Shown here: piece by piece, positions 1 through 4,262 of the stretch | Layout: the number at the start of each line of letters is the position of its first letter | Numbering within the stretch: position 1 is the first letter of the stretch | Assembly (NCBI GenBank): GCA_022865445.1 | Contig: JALHSX010000327.1 | Location: 1-6,022, forward strand | From: Thermoplasmata archaeon | GTDB taxonomy: Archaea > Thermoplasmatota > Thermoplasmata > UBA10834 | DNA length: 6,022 bases | Reading direction: 5' to 3' | Made by a program: the position numbers and the translations under genes | Notes under the pieces: model-generated | The model's input: the letters and a program-made list of their open reading frames with translations, nothing else | What the model was told of the DNA's origin: nothing | The model's database searches: none

Positions 1-98
1 GCCAACGAAGAGGGCGCTCCTCGAATCCCCTTGAGTCATGAGTTCGGAATCGCACGGGCTTTCTATCAATGTGTCGGTGGGGGTAGATCAGAACGATC

Positions 99-139
99 GT
101 GCGGGAGAGGGGGGTCTGAACCCACTCCGAGCTAGACAT
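99..139 (-). pseudogene. Decayed tRNA 3'-end fragment (tRNA-Leu-like), possible attachment-site remnant
   Basis: Bases 99-112 are identical to 2095-2108, which hold the discriminator, the acceptor 3' strand (CTCCCGC on the minus strand) and the 3' strand of the T stem of the intact tRNA-Leu gene. After that the copy keeps TGAACCC and ACTCC with small insertions and deletions. On the minus strand a T-loop-like TTCAGAC lies between GTGGG and CCCCC, with one mismatched pair and one extra base before the acceptor strand, so it cannot fold as a normal T arm. No matching 5' acceptor strand (CTCCCGC on plus) exists within the next 130 bases. It is therefore a remnant rather than a functional tRNA. 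Orientation is the same as the intact gene. It could be a duplicated attachment site or simple tRNA decay. Confidence 0.6.
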
Positions 140-178
140 GTTTTCCAAATTTCAGTAAAGACAAGATAAACGCAGAAG

Positions 179-194
179 CGCGGTTCTAACCGCG
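179..194. repeat. Short GC-rich inverted repeat downstream of the cupredoxin gene
   Basis: CGCGGT and ACCGCG (extendable to 7-bp arms) flank a TCTA loop, giving a compact hairpin on either strand. It lies about 75 bases past the stop of the minus-strand cupredoxin gene, followed on that strand by moderately T-rich sequence. It may shape the 3' end of that transcript. Archaeal termination usually relies on T tracts, so the role is uncertain. Confidence 0.35.
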
Positions 195-266
195 ATTAGT
201 GCATCGAGCTGGACCCCCATCCTATCTCCTAGTCTATTCTCGATTGATGGTGAGCACTCTCAGGTG

Positions 267-791
267 CTACGCTTTCTTGCTACGCATTCTCCGCCATAGT
301 ACGACGATCGAGACAGCAGCAACGACAGCAACTGCTGCTATAATGGCAATCAGCGCAGAACTGGAAAGACCTGGGCTGTGGGGCTGCTGTGGAGTACCCC
401 CGTCACTAGTAACGTGCACAACTCCAGTCATTGACGGGTGGATAGCGCAGTGATAGGTGAAGTCACCGGTTTCGTTGAATTGGTGTGTGTATGTCTGACC
501 ATTGGCCATGTTTCCTGATCCCCAAGATTCGTTGCTCCCTATCACGGTGTGAGTGGTTCCATCGCTGTTTGTCCAAGTCACCGTATCTCCAGGAGCGATC
601 GTGATCGAGTTTGGAGAGAACGCGAAATTCGAGATACTCACATCGTGGCTAGCAGCACTTGCTCCAGGTGTCATCGTAAGAGCAATCGAAACTGCGACAA
701 ACAGTGCTATCGCTGCGATCGTTGTCAATGAGGCAAAGCGAATTCTTAAGTCGTTTCGACTGGTTTTCAAGAACCTCTCCTCCAATTGCAT
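267..791 (-). CDS. Membrane-anchored cupredoxin (plastocyanin/halocyanin-like blue copper protein)
   Basis: This is a predicted type I copper protein exposed outside the cell and tethered to the membrane. The 174-residue product has an N-terminal hydrophobic segment (about 22-42) ending in a GASA-like signal cleavage region. A single cupredoxin domain follows (about 48-128), then a Pro/Gly/Ser linker, a C-terminal transmembrane helix (about 145-166) and a basic RRMRSKK tail that would face the cytoplasm. All four copper ligands are visible: His81 (TTHTV), and Cys115, His118 and Met121 in YHCAIHPSM, typical of plastocyanin-like electron carriers. The likely role is electron transfer at the cell surface; the partner is unknown. 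The start is not settled. ATG at 791 has a poor ribosome binding site, whereas an in-frame TTG at 770 is preceded by GGAGGAG at good spacing and would give 167 residues with the signal sequence intact. The gene is divergent from the DUF2284 gene. Confidence 0.9.
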   Translation of the reverse strand: MQLEERFLKTSRNDLRIRFASLTTIAAIALFVAVSIALTMTPGASAASHDVSISNFAFSPNSITIAPGDTVTWTNSDGTTHTVIGSNESWGSGNMANGQTYTHQFNETGDFTYHCAIHPSMTGVVHVTSDGGTPQQPHSPGLSSSALIAIIAAVAVVAAVSIVVLWRRMRSKKA

Positions 792-826
792 GAATCCGAG
801 TGTCTGCGACTGCAGGATGCATCGCC

Positions 827-836
827 TTAGTTAATC
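827..836 (-). promoter_or_regulatory. Candidate TATA box for the cupredoxin gene
   Basis: The minus strand reads ATTAACTAAG here, behind a purine-rich AAAGG. Initiation about 25 bases downstream would fall near 805. That gives a leader of about 15 nt to ATG 791, or about 35 nt, including the GGAGGAG ribosome binding site, to TTG 770. The call rests on position and AT content only. Confidence 0.4.
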
Positions 837-950
837 CTTTAGCCTAATCGATTCTGGAACCACACTGGTGATGTAGACGTCTTTGTACGAAGATGTTTCC
901 CTCCGCGCAATTCCATGCGCCAACTCGCCGGATTCTGGCCTTGCGAAATC

Positions 951-959
951 TTTACTATA
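951..959 (+). promoter_or_regulatory. TATA box for the DUF2284 gene, implying a leaderless mRNA
   Basis: TTTACTATA follows a BRE-like GCGAAATC. Its centre is about 27 bases upstream of the ATG at 983, so transcription should begin at or next to the start codon. This fits the absence of a ribosome binding site before 983 and favours that ATG over the internal one at 1010. Confidence 0.55.
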
Positions 960-982
960 CGTCACCACCTATTTGGTTCTGA

Positions 983-1597
983 ATGGCACGCAGACAAAGG
1001 GACAAGAAGATGAAGCAGCTTGTCGCAGCAGCCAAGAATCTAGGAGCCACGGAAGCCAAAATCGTGAGCACCGAGGACATCGCTATTGACAAGCGTGTTA
1101 GGCTGAAGTGCGCGATTCCGATTTGCGCGGACTACGGCAGACATCTGTTGTGCCCTCCAAACCTAATGTCTGTTGACGAGTTCTCAGGAATTCTGAGACT
1201 CTATAGAAAGGCGATCATACTCCAGGTCGAAGCGGATGTTGATTCCTCCGACAAATCGAGAAGGCATCTGGACAAAGAAGTGTGCAAGAACCTCGAGAGA
1301 GCGACGAGCACAGCCGGATGGGAAACGGAACTGCACAAGCTAGTCAACAGAATTGAGACTCTTGCCTTCAAGCAAGGCTTCTACCTGGCGACTGGTCTTA
1401 TCGGCGGGAATTGCTGCCTCTGTCGTGAGTGTGTCACTCCTCAAAGCGGCGAACTGTGCAGACATCCATTCGAGGCGAGGCCGTCTATGGAAGCACTAGG
1501 GATCGATGTTGTCAAGACCTGCAGGAAAGTCGGGCTTCAACTCACCCTCTCGTCTAGGAAGAAAGTAAGGTGGACGGGATTGGTGTTGTTGGACTAG
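983..1597 (+). CDS. DUF2284 cysteine-rich predicted metal-binding protein
   Basis: The 204-residue product matches the DUF2284 family (COG5423), cytosolic proteins annotated as predicted metal-binding, with no established reaction. An N-terminal cluster, LKCAIPICADYGRHLLCPPN, carries Cys43, Cys48 and Cys57 and ends in the family's CPPN signature. A second cluster, GGNCCLCRECVTPQSGELCRHP, carries Cys144, 145, 147, 150 and 159; Cys101 and Cys180 lie outside both. The spacing suggests iron-sulfur or zinc coordination. There are no membrane segments and no signal peptide. Length is normal for the family. ATG 983 is chosen because a TATA box 27 bases upstream predicts a leaderless transcript; ATG 1010 is an alternative. 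Its neighbours are a divergent cupredoxin and a convergent small protein, so it appears to be a single-gene unit. A redox role alongside the cupredoxin is inference only. Confidence 0.87.
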   Translation: MARRQRDKKMKQLVAAAKNLGATEAKIVSTEDIAIDKRVRLKCAIPICADYGRHLLCPPNLMSVDEFSGILRLYRKAIILQVEADVDSSDKSRRHLDKEVCKNLERATSTAGWETELHKLVNRIETLAFKQGFYLATGLIGGNCCLCRECVTPQSGELCRHPFEARPSMEALGIDVVKTCRKVGLQLTLSSRKKVRWTGLVLLD

Positions 1598-1724
1598 GTG
1601 TTCAACGGTCACTCCTTCCCCCAGATTCCTCTCTGCTGTGAACCATGAGTGAACTGGAGCCAGATACGCTTCTTCGGAATCTCGAAGCTGCAGATGGGTT
1701 TCCTGGGATTCCGCGGACCTCCGT

Positions 1725-1940
1725 TCATTCCTTCTTCTTCTCGATGGCGTCCTTCGTACCCTTTCCGAGGGCCTTGGCAATTCCGAAGCCCTTCTTCAGA
1801 CCCTTTCCGAGCAATTCGCCGGTCTTCTCCGCAGTCTCCTCAGCCTTTCCCTTTTTCTCTTCTGCCACGTTGATTGCCTCGAACCAATGGGTAGCATTCG
1901 GATGATAGATAGAGATATCGGAAATGCTTGTACCGATCAT
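1725..1940 (-). CDS. Small Lys/Gly/Ala-rich protein of unknown function
   Basis: I do not recognise this 71-residue protein. Residues 1-26 are ordinary in composition (MIGTSISDISIYHPNATHWF). Residues 27-71 are highly charged and low in complexity, rich in Lys, Glu, Gly and Ala. Two LGKG units 14 residues apart (44-47 and 58-61) and a GFG between them give a glycine-spaced pattern that could form an amphipathic helix or bind nucleic acid or membrane. There is no signal peptide and no cysteine. The ATG at 1940 is supported by an upstream GGAGAAAGGTG, and a 7-bp-arm inverted repeat lies 35-55 bases upstream. It is convergent with the DUF2284 gene, 127 bases away. Low complexity weakens the coding call, but the start signals and the upstream repeat favour a real gene. 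Confidence 0.6.
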   Translation of the reverse strand: MIGTSISDISIYHPNATHWFEAINVAEEKKGKAEETAEKTGELLGKGLKKGFGIAKALGKGTKDAIEKKKE

Positions 1941-1974
1941 TGCACCTTTCTCCGGATCGGTCGGAAGTAGGTTG

Positions 1975-1995
1975 GCACAATTTCAGATATTGTGC
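1975..1995. promoter_or_regulatory. Inverted repeat, candidate operator of the small Lys/Gly-rich gene
   Basis: GCACAAT (1975-1981) and ATTGTGC (1989-1995) are perfect 7-bp inverted arms separated by 7 bases, a spacing typical of a dimeric regulator site. On the minus strand it includes the AT-rich CAATATCTG, which may itself be the TATA region. The gene start at 1940 is 35 bases away, so a bound protein would block or position the transcription machinery. Confidence 0.45.
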
Positions 1996-2058
1996 GTATT
2001 CGCCAATCTAGCAAGACAGGGGTAGGGGCCAACATCCGTCTTTCTCGGTCTGAAGCAC

Positions 2059-2075
2059 AAGGTTCTTCGGACCTT
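2059..2075 (+). repeat. Small hairpin in the tRNA 3'-flanking region
   Basis: AAGGTTC and GGACCTT can pair over 7 bp (one G-U) around a TTC loop if transcribed on the plus strand; the minus-strand version has a mismatch. It lies 21-37 bases beyond the tRNA 3' end. No gene is read in this direction here, so its meaning is unclear. Confidence 0.25.
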
Positions 2076-2095
2076 CGGATGGTCGAGCATAACAG

Positions 2096-2202
2096 TGCGG
2101 GAGAGGGGATTTGAACCCCCGGACTCCTATGAGACAGAATTGCCTATCCCGATCATCAGGACCTTAAGTCCTGCGCCTTTGGCCAGGCTTAGCTACTCCC
2201 GC
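2096..2202 (-). tRNA. tRNA-Leu (anticodon UAA) with a 22-nt intron
   Basis: The minus strand has a 7-bp acceptor stem GCGGGAG/CTCCCGC (2202-2196 with 2103-2097), a D arm with the GG pair in its loop, and anticodon TAA at 2166-2164. A class II variable arm, TCTCATAGGAGTCC, follows (2134-2121), then a T arm with TTCAAAT in the loop (2115-2109). The discriminator is A at 2096, and CCA is not encoded. The anticodon stem forms between CAGGA and TTCTG (2139-2135, one G-U) only after removal of an intron at position 37/38. The mature tRNA is 85 nt, normal for archaeal Leu. Read without the intron, the variable region would be an abnormal 36 nt. The gene lies 41 bases downstream of the cDPGS-like gene on the same strand. 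Confidence 0.95.
2141..2162 (-). other. Archaeal tRNA intron with canonical bulge-helix-bulge
   Basis: The precursor folds into a strict BHB. The exon stem is CAGGA/TTCTG. The central 4-bp helix pairs exon CTTA (2168-2165) with intron TAGG (2146-2143). The 5' bulge is A36 G37^G, and the 3' bulge is CA^A. The intron's own stem is TCCTG/CGGGA around an ATGAT loop. Cleavage between the second and third bulge bases removes 22 nt and leaves a 7-base anticodon loop, CTTAAGA. The intron's first bases (GTCCTG) can also pair perfectly with the 5' anticodon stem, competing with the true 3' strand. Processing would be by the tRNA-splicing endonuclease EndA and a tRNA ligase. Confidence 0.9.
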
Positions 2203-2219
2203 GGGGCGGTAATCCCCGC
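2201..2219. terminator. GC-rich hairpin between the cDPGS-like gene and the tRNA
   Basis: GCGGGG (2201-2206) and CCCCGC (2214-2219) are perfect 6-bp inverted arms around a 7-base loop. On the minus strand it begins 24 bases after the TAA of the cDPGS-like gene and includes the first two bases of the tRNA. It could end the mRNA or structure the tRNA precursor leader for RNase P. No T tract follows, so terminator is a tentative label. Confidence 0.35.
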
Positions 2220-2223
2220 AAGC

Positions 2224-2233
2224 GTTCTTAACC
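2224..2233 (-). promoter_or_regulatory. Candidate TATA box for tRNA-Leu
   Basis: On the minus strand GCGAAAACGGTTAAGAAC resembles a BRE followed by a TATA-like GTTAAGAAC, centred about 26 bases upstream of the tRNA 5' end. It overlaps the 3' untranslated region of the cDPGS-like gene. If used, the tRNA is transcribed on its own rather than as part of that mRNA. Confidence 0.4.
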
Positions 2234-2243
2234 GTTTTCGCCC

Positions 2244-3554
2244 TTAGAACTTCGCCAATATGTCCTCGAGCTTCGTCTCGCCCTTAAGCACCTGGAGATC
2301 GTACCTGACCCTGATCAACGGCTTGTTGGCCTTCAGGACCCTGTTCAGGTCTATCGGCGTTCCTGACACGACCACGTCGCACTTCGCGGCGTTGATCGTG
2401 TCCTGCAGATCCTTGACCTGGTGGTTGCCGTAGCCCATGGCCGGCAACACGCTTTCGAGATGTGGGTACTTCGCGAAAGTGTCCTTGATCGAGTTGACCG
2501 CAAACGGCCTCGGGTCGATGATCTTCTTGGCGCCCGAGTTCTTCGCTGCTATGTAGCCCGCGCCGAACCCCATCCCGCCGTGCGTGACGGTCGGCCCGTC
2601 CTCGATCACGAGGACGGTCTTGCCCTTGATCGACTTCGGGTCCTCGACGGTGACGGGTGACGCTGCCTTGATGATCTTCGCCTTCGGATTGAGCTCCTCG
2701 ACGATCTGCTTCACCAGCTCGACGTCCTTCGGCTGCGCAGTATCGACCTTGTTGATTATGACGACATCCGCCATGCGGATGTTCGTCTCGCCAGGATAAT
2801 AGAGCCTCGCGTGCTCCGCCCTGTGCGGGTCCGCAACCACTATGTGCAGGTTCGGGACATAGAACGGCGTGTCGTTGTTGCCTCCGTCCCATAGGATGAC
2901 ATCGGCCTCCTTCTCGGCCTGTCTAAGAATCTTCTCGTAATCGACGCCCGCATAGACGATAATGCCCTTGTCTATGTGCGGCTCGTACTCCTCCCTCTCC
3001 TCGATCGTGCACTCGTTCCTGTCGAGGTCTGCGTAGGTGGCGTATCTCTGGACCGCCTGCTTCTCGAGGTCTCCGTAGGGCATTGGGTGTCGGATGGCGA
3101 CGACTCGTCTTCCTTTCGCCCGCAGGATCGATGCGATGGCCCTCGTGGTCTGGCTCTTGCCCGAGCCGGTCCTAACGGCGCACACGGCGATGACGGGCAC
3201 CGTTGACTTCAGGGCCGTCTGGTTCATGCCCATCAGCCGGAAGTCCGCGCCCACAGCGTTCACTAGGGACGCCTTGTGCATCACGTCCAAATGGCTCAGG
3301 TCCGAGTAGGCCAGCACGACCTGCTCTGCCCCGAACTTCTTTATCAGCTCTGGCAGGTCCTTCTCCGGGTAGATGTCTATGCCCCTCGGATACAGCTTGC
3401 CCGCGAGGCTCGCGGGGTATTTCCTGCCCTCGATGTTCGGTATCTGCGTGGCGGTGAACGCCACGACCTCATAGTTGGCGTTGTCGCGGAAGTACACGTT
3501 GAAGTTGTGGAAGTCCCTTCCGGCGGCGCCCATGATTATGACTTTCGCTCGCAT
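2244..3554 (-). CDS. Cyclic 2,3-diphosphoglycerate synthetase-like P-loop protein (COG2403)
   Basis: This cytosolic nucleotide-dependent enzyme belongs to the COG2403 family, which databases commonly label cyclic 2,3-diphosphoglycerate synthetase. In thermophilic methanogens that enzyme uses ATP to close 2,3-diphosphoglycerate into the cyclic anhydride. Counting from ATG 3554 the protein has 436 residues, the usual family length. An N-terminal Rossmann-like segment begins KVIIMGAAGRDFHNFNVYFR. It is followed by a P-loop with GSGKSQT at about 130-136, the RHPMPYGDLEKQAVQR block at about 155-170, ILWDGGNND at about 220-228, NKVD at 268-271, and EDGPTVTHGGMGFGAGY at about 318-334. A 454-residue form from 3608 exists, but a TATA box at 3588-3599 lies downstream of that start and family similarity begins at the chosen one. 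The exact substrate here is not shown by sequence; GTPase is the alternative label. Confidence 0.9.
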   Translation of the reverse strand: MRAKVIIMGAAGRDFHNFNVYFRDNANYEVVAFTATQIPNIEGRKYPASLAGKLYPRGIDIYPEKDLPELIKKFGAEQVVLAYSDLSHLDVMHKASLVNAVGADFRLMGMNQTALKSTVPVIAVCAVRTGSGKSQTTRAIASILRAKGRRVVAIRHPMPYGDLEKQAVQRYATYADLDRNECTIEEREEYEPHIDKGIIVYAGVDYEKILRQAEKEADVILWDGGNNDTPFYVPNLHIVVADPHRAEHARLYYPGETNIRMADVVIINKVDTAQPKDVELVKQIVEELNPKAKIIKAASPVTVEDPKSIKGKTVLVIEDGPTVTHGGMGFGAGYIAAKNSGAKKIIDPRPFAVNSIKDTFAKYPHLESVLPAMGYGNHQVKDLQDTINAAKCDVVVSGTPIDLNRVLKANKPLIRVRYDLQVLKGETKLEDILAKF

Positions 3555-3587
3555 AGCCCTCACTGACCGCCTCGTAACTGATGCTGT

Positions 3588-3599
3588 CATATATCTTTT
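3588..3599 (-). promoter_or_regulatory. TATA box of the cDPGS-like gene
   Basis: The minus strand reads AAAAGATATATG. Initiation about 26 bases downstream falls near 3567, a leader of roughly 13 nt to ATG 3554. That leader carries GTGAGGG close to the start. The in-frame ATGs at 3608 and 3590 lie upstream of or inside this box, so they cannot be used from it. Confidence 0.6.
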
Positions 3600-3619
3600 G
3601 CCACTCAACGATTTGGCGA

Positions 3620-3802
3620 CTAGTCGTCCTCTGAAGTGTGGTCGAGCATCAGCTTCTTCGCTTTGTCCACCGCGGCTCTGATTCCTTCCATCGCTGCAAT
3701 CGGCTGAAGCTCGGAATGTGGTTGGAGAACTGCATCTGTCGAGATTCTGTTTTTGATTGATTCCATCAGCTCATCCAAACCTTTTCGTAAGGGAACCGCC
3801 AT
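3620..3802 (-). CDS. Small conserved-looking protein of unknown function (60 aa)
   Basis: I do not recognise this protein. It reads as a small soluble, mainly helical protein: an amphipathic helix at about 7-20 (KGLDELMESIKNRI), a loop with QPHSELQPIAAMEG (27-40), a second helix at 41-54 (IRAAVDKAKKLMLD) and an acidic SEDD tail. There is no signal peptide, membrane segment or cysteine. It precedes the cDPGS-like gene on the same strand, 65 bases from that gene's chosen start, but a TATA box lies in between, so the two are probably separate units. Only 9 bases separate its ATG from that of the divergent zinc-ribbon gene. An alternative ATG at 3766 (codon 13) lies behind GGATGAG and would give 48 residues. 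The composition looks like real coding sequence, but proof is thin. Confidence 0.55.
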   Translation of the reverse strand: MAVPLRKGLDELMESIKNRISTDAVLQPHSELQPIAAMEGIRAAVDKAKKLMLDHTSEDD

Positions 3803-3811
3803 GCACTTTCA

Positions 3812-4201
3812 ATGGCCTATCGGAAACCCTCTGACACCGAGATCGTGGAGGCCATCAAGGACGCCCTCCACAGACACGGCGTCGTCAGTTCTCAGCGGAA
3901 GCTGACGGAGCTCGTCCTGAGAGAGCTTCACAGGCACGATCCCGACTACTCCGTGAGCGAGGTGCGGGTGCGGAGGATTGCTATTCAGAACGACCTCGTG
4001 TCCATCGAGATCCACGGGCGTGATTCTGAGGAGAAGACGAAGGCGGGGGAATGCCCCGTCTGCGGCGGCAAGACCAAGCGCCTCCGGAATCTCACGGTCT
4101 ACGGGGGCACCGTCACGCAGGGCTACAAGTGCCTCGCCTGTGGTTATTGGACTGGCCTGAGGCACAGGGTGCCGACCTTGTACGTATTCTCTCCGAAGTG
4201 A
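3812..4201 (+). CDS. Predicted winged-helix plus zinc-ribbon protein
   Basis: The 129-residue product has an N-terminal helical region that fits a winged-helix DNA-binding fold: helices at about 8-20, 26-41 and 47-60 (SVSEVRVRRIAIQNDL), followed by a strand (VSIEIHG). A basic/acidic linker leads to a C-terminal zinc ribbon with ligands Cys81, Cys84, Cys107 and Cys110 (CPVCGG and CLACGYW). The ending GLRHRVPTLYVF looks like a conserved signature. It resembles small archaeal zinc-ribbon proteins that are annotated only generically, so a role in transcription or RNA binding is inferred from the folds. There is no clear ribosome binding site at ATG 3812, which suggests a leaderless or short-leader transcript. 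It is divergent from the 60-residue gene with 9 bases between, so each promoter must lie inside the other gene. Confidence 0.8.
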   Translation: MAYRKPSDTEIVEAIKDALHRHGVVSSQRKLTELVLRELHRHDPDYSVSEVRVRRIAIQNDLVSIEIHGRDSEEKTKAGECPVCGGKTKRLRNLTVYGGTVTQGYKCLACGYWTGLRHRVPTLYVFSPK

Positions 4202-4217
4202 CAGACTAACCTCAACA

Positions 4218-4226
4218 TCTTTATCT
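4218..4226 (+). promoter_or_regulatory. Candidate TATA box for the ACT-domain gene
   Basis: TCTTTATCT lies about 40 bases upstream of the TTG start at 4263. Initiation about 26 bases downstream, near 4248, would yield a short leader that just contains the GAGGGGAG ribosome binding site at 4251-4258. Confidence 0.45.
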
Positions 4227-4262
4227 GCCGGATGCGCTTTTCGAGCAATAGAGGGGAGATAA

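Larger units (their letters stand above)
1..266. other. Left-edge stretch without a supported gene
   Basis: I see no convincing complete gene here. Frame 1 is open from the left edge to a TAG at 133-135 (44 codons), but its last third is a translation of the tRNA-like remnant at 99-139, and the rest (ending GGSEPTPS) matches no family I recognise, so it may or may not be the tail of a gene outside the window. A minus-strand reading frame could also start near 39 or 54 and run off the left edge, with no ribosome binding site. The other contents are the tRNA remnant and a short hairpin at 179-194, both listed separately. Confidence 0.5.

Noticed and set aside
1..135. C-terminal end of a gene entering from the left in frame 1
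   Set aside because: Only 44 codons with no family signature, and the last part reads through the tRNA remnant; not supportable without upstream sequence.
99..200. A second functional tRNA gene, or a split-tRNA 3' half
   Set aside because: The T stem has a mismatch and an extra base before the acceptor strand, and no 5' acceptor partner lies nearby; it looks like a remnant.
1645..1905. Plus-strand frames opposite the small Lys/Gly-rich gene
   Set aside because: The Phe/Ser/Pro-rich translations are the typical antisense image of a Lys/Glu/Gly-rich gene, with no start signals.
267..2095. A complete mobile element with its own recombinase
   Set aside because: All coding regions in the segment are accounted for and none is an integrase, transposase or replication protein.
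2151..2160. Box C motif (TGATGA) of a C/D guide RNA in the tRNA intron
   Set aside because: The intron is only 22 nt with no box D or guide space; the motif falls in the hairpin loop by chance.
2121..2162. tRNA-Leu without an intron but with a very long variable arm
   Set aside because: The archaeal-type variable arm TCTCATAGGAGTCC is intact at 2121-2134, and the extra 22 bases form a complete bulge-helix-bulge.
2284..2892. Long alternative-frame reading frame inside the cDPGS-like gene
   Set aside because: It is an Arg/Gly/Gln-rich shadow frame of a well-recognised protein, caused by GC-rich codon use.
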